From assembly GCA_937991555.1 (NCBI GenBank), contig CALKHU010000001.1:1-56225 (forward strand): a stretch of DNA of 56,225 bases. Reading direction: 5' to 3'. Positions 9,143 through 17,127 of the stretch are shown piece after piece. The notes beneath the pieces are model-generated. The model saw only the letters and a program-made list of their open reading frames with translations, did not search any database and was not told the origin of the DNA. Each line of letters opens with the position of its first letter. Within the stretch, counting starts at the first letter, position 1. Position numbers and translations under genes: made by a program. Source of the DNA: an uncultured Caulobacter sp. (GTDB lineage: Bacteria > Pseudomonadota > Alphaproteobacteria > Caulobacterales > Caulobacteraceae).

Positions 9143-9174
9143 AACCGAATGTAGGCACATGCCTACATTCGGTT
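9143..9174. promoter_or_regulatory. Perfect 15-bp inverted repeat, probable toxin-antitoxin operator
   Basis: The arms aaccgaatgtaggca and tgcctacattcggtt are exact reverse complements separated by two bases. The right arm ends over the proposed -35 box of the following toxin-antitoxin operon, where a Phd-type antitoxin would be expected to bind for autorepression. It begins three bases after the aminotransferase stop, so it could also act as a transcription end, although no T-run follows on either strand. Confidence 0.6.
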
Positions 9175-9200
9175 GCGCCAGCCGAAGAAGGCTGTAGAAT
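9173..9200 (+). promoter_or_regulatory. Proposed toxin-antitoxin promoter
   Basis: TTGCGC and TAGAAT are separated by 16 bases, ending 25 bases before the antitoxin ATG. A second short inverted repeat, attgc-gcct-gcaat, lies at 9199-9212 just downstream. AGGAG precedes the start codon. The assignment is by pattern only. Confidence 0.45.
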
Positions 9201-9225
9201 TGCGCCTGCAATCCAGGAGCGGGCC

Positions 9226-9486
9226 ATGACCGTCACGACCCTTTCGAGCCGTGAGTTCAATCAGGACGCCAGCAAGGCCAAGAGGGCCGCGCAGAAGGGG
9301 CCGGTGTTCATCACCGACCGGGGCCGGCCTGCCCATGTGCTGCTGACGATCGAGGATTATCGGAAGATCGTGGGCCAGGGCCGGAATATCGTCGAGATGC
9401 TTGCGCTGGACGAGGAGGTCGACGACGAGGCCTTCGATGCGGCGGCCCGCGTGGGGCCGCTGACAAGGCCGGTCGACTTCGGCTGA
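9226..9486 (+). CDS. Phd/YefM family antitoxin
   Basis: The 86-residue protein has the Phd/YefM layout: an N-terminal DNA-binding fold with SREFNQDASKAKRAA and GPVFITDRGRPAHVL, followed by an acidic flexible tail (LDEEVDDEAF) that would wrap the toxin. It neutralises the PIN toxin encoded next and probably represses the operon by binding the inverted repeat upstream. Its stop codon shares a base with the toxin start (TGATG), the usual coupling in these pairs. Confidence 0.92.
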   Translation: MTVTTLSSREFNQDASKAKRAAQKGPVFITDRGRPAHVLLTIEDYRKIVGQGRNIVEMLALDEEVDDEAFDAAARVGPLTRPVDFG

Positions 9487-9914
9487 TGTTCCTGCTCGAC
9501 ACGAATGTCCTGTCCGAGCTTCGGAAGTCGGGCCGGGGCAAAGCCGATCCCCACGTCGTCAACTGGACGGGATCGCGAGAGACGACCGAACTCTTCGTGT
9601 CGGTGATCACGATGCTCGAGCTCGAGAAGGGCGTCCTCAGCATCGAGCGCCGCGACCCTGTTCAGGGCGCGATCTTTCGAAAGTGGCTGAACGCGTCGGT
9701 GCGGCCGAGCTTCCTGGGCCGGATCCTGCCGATAGACCTCGACGTGGCTCTGCGCGCGGCAGCGCTGCATGTCCCCGATCCTCGCCCTGATCGGGATGCG
9801 CTGATCGCGGCCACGGCGTTGGTGCATGGAATGATCGTGGTGACCCGCAATGTCGCCGACTTCGCGCCGACGGGCGTGCGATGCGTGGACCCCTGGACCG
9901 CTGCGGTGGACTGA
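9486..9914 (+). CDS. VapC-type PIN domain toxin (ribonuclease)
   Basis: The 142-residue PIN protein begins LLDTNVLSE and keeps the acidic metal-binding residues expected of the family: D5, E45 (MLELEKG), D104 (RDALIAATA) and probably D125. VapC toxins cut RNA, often tRNA or rRNA, and halt translation when the antitoxin is degraded. The partner is Phd/YefM-like rather than VapB-like, a combination often seen in alphaproteobacteria. All catalytic residues are intact, so the pair looks functional. Confidence 0.92.
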   Translation: MFLLDTNVLSELRKSGRGKADPHVVNWTGSRETTELFVSVITMLELEKGVLSIERRDPVQGAIFRKWLNASVRPSFLGRILPIDLDVALRAAALHVPDPRPDRDALIAATALVHGMIVVTRNVADFAPTGVRCVDPWTAAVD

Positions 9915-9935
9915 ACCGCAAGGCTCGGCCCCGAT

Positions 9936-12188
9936 TCAACGGCTGAACAGGAAGCTCTGGCGGATCAGGCCGCCGACGCCGATCTCGTTGAACGGGTGCT
10001 CGCGGACGACCCGGATCGCCAGCAGGTTCTCGCCGGGCTTCAGGTCCGGCAGGGCGAAGATCGCCGGGGCCGAGAAGCGCCGGCCGCTGTCGCCGACCGG
10101 CCTGCCGTTCAGCCAGACCGTGGCCCGGTCGTCGAAGCCGCCGAGGAACAGGTGCAGCGGCGCGCCCCGGGCCTGCTCCGCCGTCAGGGTGAAGCGGTGG
10201 CGATACCAGACCGTCTGGCCGCTCAGCCGCTGGGCGTCCCAGGTCGAGGCCCAGGTCGAGGTCAGGGGCCAGGCTGAGTCGTCCAGCGCCGGATCCTGGA
10301 AGTCGCCCGGGCCGAAGGCGGTCTTCATCTGCTCGGGGAGCGGTTGCAGCACCGTCAGCGCCGAAGCCTGGCCGATGAACGGTCCGATGAAGCGCTCGAG
10401 GTAGGCCGGCGCCTCCCTGGCGACGATGTCGGGGTTGCGGTCGTAGGCGGCCTGCCAGGTCGCATGCATGGCCTTGTAGCGGTCGAGCGCCGTCGGGAAG
10501 TCGAACTGGCCGGCGGCGTCGTTGTAGGCGAGGTAAAGGTCCAGAAGGTCGACGGCGGTCCGGAAGTAGCCGATGCGCTCCTTCTCGGCCGGCAGCTTCG
10601 CCAGGCGCCCGGCCTCGGCGATGTCGGCGCGCGCCGCGTCCACGAAGGCCTGGTCGAAGATCAGGGGAATGGCGTGGTAGGAGCCGGCCTCCTGGTCCGC
10701 CGCGGCCTGCGTCTCGGTCAGGCGCAGCAGGTAGCGGCGCATCGGCTCCGCGCCGTCCCCGAAGGCCTTGGCGCAGTAGTCGGCGAGCAGTTCCCGCCAG
10801 TCCTGCGACGCGTTCCAGGCCAGCTTCATGAACAGCCAGTCGCTCGGGCCGTTGACCCCCCAGGCCTTGGTGGCCTCCACGTTCAGGCCCTGCACGCCCG
10901 CGTCGCGGTAGTAGGGCAGCTCCTCGCCCCAGATGCGGAGCTTGGAATAGGGCAGCATGTTCTCGGCAAGGTTCCAGTTGTAGCCGCGGTAGAGCATCGG
11001 GTTGCCCTGCCTGCGCGACAGGGCCGCCCACTGGTCGAACACTGCGCGGTAGCGTGGCTGGCTGCGCGAGGTCGGGTCGGTCAGCGCGTGGTAACGCGAG
11101 TAGCTGATCGGCGCGAAGATCACCCCGACGCGCGGATCGGGCGTGTAGCGCGCCGGATAGCCCTGGTGCGCGGCGTACGAATAGAAGCCGACGTGGACGT
11201 TCGGGTACTCGGCCCCCAGCGCCGACAGGATGTCGTTGCCCAGCTTGACCAGCAGGTCGGTCTGGTCCGGTTCGCCGGTCAGGGGGTCGATGATCCCGGA
11301 ACCGGCCGCCAGCGATTCGGGAGACAGGGAGTAGCCGGCGGTGTCGGCCGGGCCGATCGGAAAGCCGACGGCCTTGTCCTTCGGCCAGCCCTTCGCCGCG
11401 AAGGTGTCGCGGATGTCCTGCGCCATCATGGCCGCGATGCGCGGGTCGGTCGTCTCGATCTGCGGACCGCGGCGGATCAGCCGCCCCTCGGCGTCGCGGC
11501 GCAGGGCGTACAGGCCCGGGTCGGCGTCGAAGGCGGCCTTGTGGCGCTTGATGAAGGCCGGCCAGTAGTGGCCGGCGGTCTGGGCGACGACGGGCTGGAA
11601 CGACCCCGCCCGCTGGCGGCGCAGCCAGATGTCCATGCGGGCCCGGTCTTCCTTGCTGACGATGTCGGCGCCGCCGCGATACCAGAGCCGGCGCATCGAA
11701 AAATCCGGCTTATGGCTTTCGTCGAGGCGCGGCAGGACCACCGTCGTCCGTCGCGGGATCACCTCGCCGATCTCGCCGGGCATCACCCAGTCGACGCCGA
11801 GCATCTCCAGCACCGCATAGACGCCGAAGAGAACGGCGTCGTCGCTTTCCCCGCCGACCAGCAGGCGGTCGCCGTCGGTGAGCAGGCGGAAGCCCTCCCG
11901 CGAGGGCGTGGCGGCCGTCGGGGCCGCCCCCATCCTCGTCGCCAGGTCGCCGAGGACGACGGCCGGCCCCTTCACCGCGCGGGGATCGGCGGTCCGCACC
12001 ACCTCCAGCGTCGCGCCCGACATCTTGCCGAGGTGATCGTTCAGCTCCTCGGCGGCCGTCTCCAGCCGGTCGGACGGCGTGAAATAGATGCGGGCGACCG
12101 GACGTCCGTCCCGGACCAGGGTCTGGCCGAGGGCGACGGCGGGCGCGCAGGCCAGCAGCAGGGCGAGGAGGGCGGCGGCGATCCTCAT
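9936..12188 (-). CDS. Secreted DUF4838-like protein with glycosidase-type N-domain and galactose-binding-like C-domain
   Basis: A 750-residue protein with a clear signal peptide (about residues 1-21, ending AVALGQ). Residues 30-130 resemble the alpha-glucuronidase/hexosaminidase N-terminal accessory fold (AAEELNDHLGKMSGATL); the middle resembles DUF4838 proteins (the NPNVHVGFYSYAAHQ-like region, ENMLPYSKLRIWGEELPYY). The last 150 residues (WYRHRFTL, FDDRATVWLNGRPVG) look like a GH2-type sugar-binding jelly roll. A periplasmic or surface carbohydrate role is inferred; no catalytic pair can be named. The ATG overlaps the DNA ligase stop as ATGA, an unexpected coupling. The same frame stays open far upstream into the ligase, but that part is antisense-free shadow coding. 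Confidence 0.78.
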   Translation of the reverse strand: MRIAAALLALLLACAPAVALGQTLVRDGRPVARIYFTPSDRLETAAEELNDHLGKMSGATLEVVRTADPRAVKGPAVVLGDLATRMGAAPTAATPSREGFRLLTDGDRLLVGGESDDAVLFGVYAVLEMLGVDWVMPGEIGEVIPRRTTVVLPRLDESHKPDFSMRRLWYRGGADIVSKEDRARMDIWLRRQRAGSFQPVVAQTAGHYWPAFIKRHKAAFDADPGLYALRRDAEGRLIRRGPQIETTDPRIAAMMAQDIRDTFAAKGWPKDKAVGFPIGPADTAGYSLSPESLAAGSGIIDPLTGEPDQTDLLVKLGNDILSALGAEYPNVHVGFYSYAAHQGYPARYTPDPRVGVIFAPISYSRYHALTDPTSRSQPRYRAVFDQWAALSRRQGNPMLYRGYNWNLAENMLPYSKLRIWGEELPYYRDAGVQGLNVEATKAWGVNGPSDWLFMKLAWNASQDWRELLADYCAKAFGDGAEPMRRYLLRLTETQAAADQEAGSYHAIPLIFDQAFVDAARADIAEAGRLAKLPAEKERIGYFRTAVDLLDLYLAYNDAAGQFDFPTALDRYKAMHATWQAAYDRNPDIVAREAPAYLERFIGPFIGQASALTVLQPLPEQMKTAFGPGDFQDPALDDSAWPLTSTWASTWDAQRLSGQTVWYRHRFTLTAEQARGAPLHLFLGGFDDRATVWLNGRPVGDSGRRFSAPAIFALPDLKPGENLLAIRVVREHPFNEIGVGGLIRQSFLFSR

Positions 12189-13795
12189 GGCGTCTCCAGC
12201 ATCGCTTCCAGCGTGGCCAACTCGTCCGCCTCGCGCGCGGGCTTGTCCCAGCGGATGCGGCTGATGCGCGGGAATCGCATGGCGACGCCGCTCTTGTGGC
12301 GGGTCGAGCGCTGCAGGCCCTCGAACGCCACCTCGAGCACCAGGCCGAAGTCGCGCCCGGCCCGGACCGAACGGACAGGGCCGAAGCGCTCGACGGTGTT
12401 GTCGCGCACGAACCTGTCGAGCTGTCTGAGCTCCTCGTCGGTGAACCCGAAGTAGGCCTTGCCCACCGGGGTCAGGTGGCGGTCGCCGTTGGCGTCCTCG
12501 CGCCAGACGCCGAACGTGTAGTCGGAATAGAAGCTCGAACGCTTGCCGTGGCCGCGCTGGGCGTACATCAGCACCGCGTCGATCAGGTGCGGGTCGCGCT
12601 TCCACTTGAACCAGGGCCCCCGGGGGCGGCCGGCCTCGTAGGGACTGTCCCAGCGCTTCAGCATCAGGCCCTCGGCGATGCGAGGGTCGCCGTCCGGCGG
12701 GTCGGCGCGCAGGGCGGCGAGGCCATCCCAGCTGTCGAACGGCTGCAGCGGCGACAGGTCGATCCGGGGGCTTCTCGCGGCCGAAACGAACGATTCGAGG
12801 CGTTCCCTGCGTTCCGCGAACGGAAGCGCGCGCAGGTCGGTCTCGCCGTCGAGCAGCAGGTCGTAGGCGCGGATCCCGGCCGGGAACTGCTGCAGCATCT
12901 TCGCATCGACCGTCTTGCGGTTCAGCCGCTGCTGCAGGTCGCCGAAGGCGCCGATACGGCCGTCCCGCATGACCAGCAGCTCGCCGTCGAGCGCGCCCTC
13001 GTAGGTCATCGCCTCGAGCACGTCGGGGAAGGTGTGGCTGATGTCGTCGCCGGTGCGGGTGTAGAGCCGCCGGACGCCGCGCTCGCTGACCGCCTGCACG
13101 CGGATGCCGTCCCACTTCCACTCGGCGGCGTAGTCGGCCGGGTCGAGCTTGCCGAAGTCGCTGTCCTCATCCACCGGCTGGGCCAGCATCACCGACCGGA
13201 AGCGGCCGGGGTTGTCGGCGCTCGGTCGCTCCGATCTCCCCTCCAGCCAGGCGAACAGATCCTCGTAGGGCGGGGCGAGGGCGTGCCAGACCTCCTCGAC
13301 GTCGGCGACCGCGACATCGCCGAGGTCGGCGCAGGCCTGCTTGGCCAGGCGGGACGAGAAACCGACCCGCAGGCCGCCGGTCAGCAGCTTGAGCAGGGCC
13401 CAGCGGCCGTCGGGGTCGAGGGCGTCCAGCCACCGTTCGATCAGCGGCTGCACCTCGGCGCGGGTGGCGGTGCGCAGGGCCTCGACCACCTCGGACAGCT
13501 CCGGCTCGCGGTTCGCGCCGGGCCGGGCGGGCCAGACCAGGGCGACGGTCTCCGCGAGGTCGCCGACATAGTCATAGGACCAGCCGAACAGCACCGGGTC
13601 CATTCGCGCCTCGACCGCCTTGCGGATGGCGGCGGGCTTGGCGGCGGAAAAGCTGAGGTCCCCGGTCAGGGCCGCCAGCGCCCAGCCGCGGTCGGGATCT
13701 GGGTTGTCGGCGAGGAAGTCACGCACCAGCCGCAGCTTCGCATTGCGCGAGGCGGTGAAGGACAGGCTGTCGAGCAGGCGGGCGAAGGCGCGCAT
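12185..13795 (-). CDS. Ligase-associated (cisplatin damage response type) ATP-dependent DNA ligase
   Basis: The 536-residue protein has the N-terminal ligase domain, the adenylation domain with nucleophile K227 in EWKWDGIR, motif III-like YEGALDGELLV, motif IV EGLMLKR, motif V WFKWKRDP, and an OB-fold C-terminus ending RFPRISRIRWDK. This is the bacterial ATP-dependent ligase usually found with an Lhr-like helicase, an MBL exonuclease and PdeM in DNA-damage gene sets. The exonuclease is two genes upstream; the helicase and PdeM are not in this window. There is no Shine-Dalgarno, but TACATT lies eight bases before the ATG, which fits a leaderless start. Confidence 0.92.
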   Translation of the reverse strand: MRAFARLLDSLSFTASRNAKLRLVRDFLADNPDPDRGWALAALTGDLSFSAAKPAAIRKAVEARMDPVLFGWSYDYVGDLAETVALVWPARPGANREPELSEVVEALRTATRAEVQPLIERWLDALDPDGRWALLKLLTGGLRVGFSSRLAKQACADLGDVAVADVEEVWHALAPPYEDLFAWLEGRSERPSADNPGRFRSVMLAQPVDEDSDFGKLDPADYAAEWKWDGIRVQAVSERGVRRLYTRTGDDISHTFPDVLEAMTYEGALDGELLVMRDGRIGAFGDLQQRLNRKTVDAKMLQQFPAGIRAYDLLLDGETDLRALPFAERRERLESFVSAARSPRIDLSPLQPFDSWDGLAALRADPPDGDPRIAEGLMLKRWDSPYEAGRPRGPWFKWKRDPHLIDAVLMYAQRGHGKRSSFYSDYTFGVWREDANGDRHLTPVGKAYFGFTDEELRQLDRFVRDNTVERFGPVRSVRAGRDFGLVLEVAFEGLQRSTRHKSGVAMRFPRISRIRWDKPAREADELATLEAMLETP

Positions 13796-13915
13796 GGCTG
13801 TTCAATGTAGCGCGAACGCGGCCGGTTGCCTGCCGGACGGCGACGCTGTGGCGGCCTGCCTCCCCGCCGCCGCCGCCGCATGCGCCGTTCAGCCCTGCCA
13901 GCGGGCCGGCTGACG

Positions 13916-14638
13916 TCACTCCTGCAGGTCGCCGAGGATGGTGATCTTCTGCCAGATCTTGCGACCGAGGTCGGTGCACAGGTTCTCGACGTCGCTGGCG
14001 GCGGCCACCACCACGTGGTCGTTGCTCTCACCGGCGTAGACGGCCGACAGCTTGCCGGTCAGGGCCAGCATCTCGGCGCAGTACTCCAGGTAGCGGGTCA
14101 GCTCGAAACGGCTCATCCGGCGCTCCGGCGAGCTGGGCGTCCGGGGGCCGTCCCCGAGCAGGGTCGTGGGGTCCTTCGTCAGCTGGTGCATGTCCACGAC
14201 ATGGGCGAAGGCGCGGAGCTCGTGCAGCGCGTCCTGGGTGCGCAGCCGCTTCCAGCGCTCCTCCAGCGTCAGCAGGAACCACAGGCCCGCCGCCATCAGC
14301 ACGACCAGGTTGACCGCCGATTCCAGCAGGGCGGTCAGCGCCGCCTCGTTGGTCTGCGCCAGGATGCCCCGCCAGTCGACGTCCTTCAGGACGACGGCGA
14401 GCGAACCGACGCCGGCGGCCGCGACCAGGAAGACGAGCGTCCGCAAGCCAAGATAGGGGCGGCTGAGGCCGCGGGCCCGGCGGGCCGTCTCGTTGGCCAT
14501 GTCACGGAGCTGCAGGGCCGCTTCGGCGAGGCCGGAGTCCGGAAACCGCTCGCCGATCCGGTCGGCCAGGCGGGTCGTCGTCCTGATGATCTCACCGGCT
14601 TCCAGAGTCCGGTAGTCGCGCTTACGCTTGCGGGCCAT
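13916..14638 (-). CDS. Unknown two-helix membrane protein inside the ligase/exonuclease cluster
   Basis: The 240-residue protein starts with a basic, helical region (KRKRDYRTLEAGEII), then two hydrophobic segments near residues 67-85 and 103-125, and a soluble C-terminal half of about 115 residues with ERRMSRFELTRYLEYCAEM and LCTDLGRKIWQKITILGDLQE. Both ends are probably cytoplasmic. GGGGAG lies close before the ATG. I do not recognise the family. It lies between the repair exonuclease and the ligase, all on one strand with gaps of 90 and 120 bases, so co-transcription is likely though a functional link is only inferred. Confidence 0.8.
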   Translation of the reverse strand: MARKRKRDYRTLEAGEIIRTTTRLADRIGERFPDSGLAEAALQLRDMANETARRARGLSRPYLGLRTLVFLVAAAGVGSLAVVLKDVDWRGILAQTNEAALTALLESAVNLVVLMAAGLWFLLTLEERWKRLRTQDALHELRAFAHVVDMHQLTKDPTTLLGDGPRTPSSPERRMSRFELTRYLEYCAEMLALTGKLSAVYAGESNDHVVVAAASDVENLCTDLGRKIWQKITILGDLQE

Positions 14639-14727
14639 GGCTCCCCCCGTTCGAGCCGCTGTCGGGCGCACGCGAGCATGACGGGCCCGATCGCGCAAGA
14701 CTTCGCATCCTGCGGGCGTGCGTGCGG

Positions 14728-15732
14728 TCAGTCCTCCTCGTCCTCGTAGCCGACCAGGGCGAGGGCGCGGGCCGGCTGGCCGCGCAGCTCGCACCAGCGC
14801 AGCAGCGCCTCCTCGCGACCGTGGGTGATCCACACCTCGCCCGGCTTCAGCTCGTCGAGGGTGTCGGTGAGCTCGTCCCAGTCGGCGTGGTCGGAGATGA
14901 CCAGCGGCAGCTCGACCGCCCTCTGCCGGGCGCGGGCGCGGACCCGCATCCAGCCCGAGCAGAAAGCGCTGACCGGGTCGGCGAAGCGACGGCTCCAGCG
15001 GTCGCCGAGGGCCGAGGGCGGGCACAGCACGATCTCGCCGGGGAGCCTGTCGGCCGCGTCCGTGGCGTTCGCCAGCGGCCCCAGGTCCACGCCGTGGCGG
15101 GCGTAGAGGTCATTGAGGCCGGCGAGGGCCCCGTGGACGTGGAGGGTCCGGTCCCAGCCCGCCTCGCGCAACAGGGCGATCACCCGTTGCGCCTTGCCCA
15201 GCGCATAGGCGCCGACCATATGGGTGCGCTCCGGAAACTGCTGCACCGACTTGAGCAGGCGGGCGACCTCGTCGGCGGCGTCCGGATGGCGGAACACCGG
15301 CAGGCCGAAGGTGGCTTCGGTCACGAACAGGTCGCAGGCGACCGGCTCGAACGGCGGGCAGGTCGGGTCGCGCCGCCGCTTGTAGTCGCCGGACACGACG
15401 GCGGTCATGCCCTTCCAGCGGATCACCGCCTGGGCCGAGCCGAGCACGTGCCCGGCCGGAACGAGGCTGATCTCGACGCCGTCCCGCTCGATCGGACGAC
15501 CGTAGGCGAGGCCGACCGCGGCGCCGGCGAAGTCGTCGCCGTAGCGGCAGGCCATGATGTCCAGCGTCTCGGGCGTGGCGGCGACGTGGTCATGACCGCT
15601 GCGGGCGTGGTCCGAATGGCCGTGCGTGATCACCGCGCGGCCGACCGGCCGCACCGGATCGATGTAGAAGTCGCCCGGCGGACAGTAGAGGCCGGCCGGC
15701 GTGGGGCGGAGGATGTCCTCGGGTTTCAGCAT
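14728..15732 (-). CDS. Ligase-associated DNA damage response exonuclease (metallo-beta-lactamase/beta-CASP type)
   Basis: The 334-residue protein has the MBL metal motif THGHSDH (H37, H39, D41, H42), a second-sphere AGHVLGS, the SGDYKRR strand, and a C-terminal ISDHADW plus WITHGREE typical of the SNM1/CPSF73-like exonucleases. This family is paired with the ATP-dependent ligase found downstream in bacterial damage-response clusters. The start ATG follows the family N-terminus (LRPTPAGLYCPPGDFYIDP). It is divergent from the thioesterase gene with only 36 bases between the start codons. Confidence 0.92.
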   Translation of the reverse strand: MLKPEDILRPTPAGLYCPPGDFYIDPVRPVGRAVITHGHSDHARSGHDHVAATPETLDIMACRYGDDFAGAAVGLAYGRPIERDGVEISLVPAGHVLGSAQAVIRWKGMTAVVSGDYKRRRDPTCPPFEPVACDLFVTEATFGLPVFRHPDAADEVARLLKSVQQFPERTHMVGAYALGKAQRVIALLREAGWDRTLHVHGALAGLNDLYARHGVDLGPLANATDAADRLPGEIVLCPPSALGDRWSRRFADPVSAFCSGWMRVRARARQRAVELPLVISDHADWDELTDTLDELKPGEVWITHGREEALLRWCELRGQPARALALVGYEDEED

Positions 15733-15756
15733 CTGGATAAGCCAACGCCTCGCGTC

Positions 15757-15762
15757 TATACC
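15757..15762 (+). promoter_or_regulatory. -10 box for a leaderless thioesterase transcript
   Basis: TATACC lies six bases before the thioesterase ATG and no ribosome-binding site is present, so transcription would start at or next to the ATG. The same spelling and spacing occurs before lysK at 21016. A -35 box is not clear here. Confidence 0.5.
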
Positions 15763-15768
15763 GGGTGC

Positions 15769-16254
15769 ATGAGCGACGCCGATCATCTCGAGTTCCTGCG
15801 CAACATGGCGCAAGGCATGAACCAGGGAAGCCCCCATGCGCAGGCGCTGAAGCTGGAGACCGTCTCGGTCGACCAGGACGGCGCCGTCCTGAAGGTGCCC
15901 TACGACGAGAAGCTGATCGGCGATCCCGAGACCGGCGTCATCGCCGGCGGCGTCGTCACCACCCTGCTCGACCACGCCTGCGGCCAGGCGGTCCACGCCG
16001 GGCTGCAGGCCTTCAAGACCATCGCCACGCTCGACCTGCGCATCGACTACATGCGGCCGGCCGAGCCGGGCAAGGACATCTACGCCAGAGCCTTCTGCTA
16101 CAAGGCGACCCGCTCGGTCGCCTTCGTTCGGGCGGTGGCCTACGACGAGAGCCCGGACGACCCGGTGGCGGCGGCCCAGGCGGCGTTCATGCTCGATTCC
16201 AGCAAGGGGCGCGGCTTCGGCGCCAACCTCAAGCCGCGGAAGGATGGCCAGTGA
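15769..16254 (+). CDS. PaaI/hotdog-fold thioesterase (first of a pair)
   Basis: A 161-residue single hotdog-fold protein. The pattern GVIAGGVVTTLLDHACGQAV followed by TIATLDLRIDYMRPA is that of PaaI-like acyl-CoA thioesterases, with the Gly-Gly turn and catalytic acidic residue on the central helix. It hydrolyses some acyl- or aryl-CoA, not identifiable from sequence. The stop codon overlaps the GTG of the next hotdog gene by four bases (GTGA), so the two probably form a heteromer or coupled pair. Confidence 0.88.
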   Translation: MSDADHLEFLRNMAQGMNQGSPHAQALKLETVSVDQDGAVLKVPYDEKLIGDPETGVIAGGVVTTLLDHACGQAVHAGLQAFKTIATLDLRIDYMRPAEPGKDIYARAFCYKATRSVAFVRAVAYDESPDDPVAAAQAAFMLDSSKGRGFGANLKPRKDGQ

Positions 16255-16670
16255 GCGACCGGTCCGACGATGTGAAGGCGATGCTGGCGCGCATTCCCTA
16301 CGCGCGGTTCCTCGGCGTGAGCGTCGAGCTGGCCGGCGACGAGATGACCGCCATCCTGCCGTTCGGCCAGCACATCATCGGCAATCCCGTGCTGCCGGCG
16401 ATCCACGGCGGCGTGCTCGGCGCCTTCATGGAGATCACCGCCCTGGCCCAGCTGCGCGTCTCGGAGGGGCCGGCGCGCCAGCCGCGGGTGATCGATGTGT
16501 CGGTCGAATACCTGCGCTCCGGCCGGCCGCTGACGACCTATGCCCGGGCGGAGATCAAGAAGGTCGGCCGGCGTATCGCCAACGTCCATGTCGAGGCCTG
16601 GCAGGACCAGCGCGCGGCCCCCATCGCCGCCCTGCGCGGACACTTCCTGGTGCAGCCGACGGAAGGGTAG
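16251..16670 (+). CDS. PaaI/hotdog-fold thioesterase (second of a pair)
   Basis: The 139-residue hotdog protein begins with a GTG that overlaps the upstream stop. The motif NPVLPAIHGGVLGAFMEITA carries the typical HGG turn and Glu of the central helix, and RVIDVSVEYLRSGRP the following strand. Sequence resemblance to its neighbour suggests an old tandem duplication. Substrate unknown; the pair is distant from the beta-oxidation genes of this window. Confidence 0.88.
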   Translation: MSDRSDDVKAMLARIPYARFLGVSVELAGDEMTAILPFGQHIIGNPVLPAIHGGVLGAFMEITALAQLRVSEGPARQPRVIDVSVEYLRSGRPLTTYARAEIKKVGRRIANVHVEAWQDQRAAPIAALRGHFLVQPTEG

Positions 16671-16711
16671 GGCGCTTCCCTCCACCGTGGTCCGCGCGCC
16701 TGTCGTGAGGG

Positions 16712-16820
16712 TTAAGGATGCGGTCGCCAACATTACATCCAAGTAATCGGTGCGCCCTGAACCTTAAACATAGGTCATGACGCAGACTTAACGGGTATTC
16801 GCGGCGAGCTTCTCCTATAT
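16712..16820 (+). promoter_or_regulatory. AT-richer upstream region with three TTAA sites
   Basis: Within otherwise GC-rich DNA this stretch holds TTAA at 16712 (read as CTTAACC on the minus strand), 16764 and 16788 (TTAAC), and a -10-like TATATC near 16815. TTAAC half-sites recall the cell-cycle regulator CtrA of Caulobacterales, but the TTAA-N7-TTAA spacing is not met, so this is a suggestion. It probably drives the 36-residue peptide downstream. Confidence 0.3.
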
Positions 16821-16873
16821 CGAAATCACCGGACGCGCTCCTCCGCGCCCAACTCGATCCAGGGGATAGACCG

Positions 16874-16984
16874 ATGACCGTTTCCAAGCTCAGCAACCTC
16901 GCCGCCCTCGCCCTCGCCGCCCTGCCGGTCCTCGTGATCGTCGCGGCGATCAACGCCAGCCAGGTCGTTAGCGCCGCCCTGTGA
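16874..16984 (+). CDS. Small hydrophobic peptide, 36 residues
   Basis: Starting MTVSKLSNLAALALAALP, the peptide is one predicted membrane helix (about residues 8-28) with a short polar tail, INASQVVSAAL. It is preceded by AGGGGATAG at good spacing and by its own AT-richer upstream region, and it is followed by two hairpins, so it looks like an independent transcription unit. I do not recognise it. It could be a small inner-membrane protein or a regulator of one; a spurious ORF is possible given its length. Confidence 0.55.
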   Translation: MTVSKLSNLAALALAALPVLVIVAAINASQVVSAAL

Positions 16985-16998
16985 TGGGCGTCGCAACG

Positions 16999-17048
16999 CT
17001 TCGCGGGGCCTGATCTCCTCCCCCAGACCCCGGTCAGGCCCCGCGAAG
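16999..17048. repeat. 15-bp perfect inverted repeat after the small peptide gene
   Basis: cttcgcggggcctga pairs exactly with tcaggccccgcgaag across a 20-base C-rich loop. No T-run follows, so it may stabilise the 3' end of the peptide mRNA or stop transcription inefficiently. Confidence 0.6.
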
Positions 17049-17089
17049 TCCTCACGCGAAAACTCGCGTAACCTGAATTGAATGCCTCA

Positions 17090-17117
17090 GGCCTCCCGTC
17101 GCGGAGGCCGTTTTGTT
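17090..17117 (+). terminator. Rho-independent terminator
   Basis: ggcctcc and ggaggcc form a seven-pair stem around six bases, followed by GTTTTGTT. It ends the small-peptide transcript just before the HAD gene. Confidence 0.7.
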
Positions 17118-17127
17118 ATCGGCGGGC

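Noticed and set aside
9143..9174. Inverted repeat as a Rho-independent terminator
   Set aside because: No T-run follows on either strand; its place over the toxin-antitoxin promoter fits an operator better.
12189..13121. Upstream in-frame extension of the DUF4838-like gene
   Set aside because: It lies in another frame of the DNA ligase gene on the same strand; a signal peptide begins exactly at the ATG overlapping the ligase stop, so the extension is shadow.
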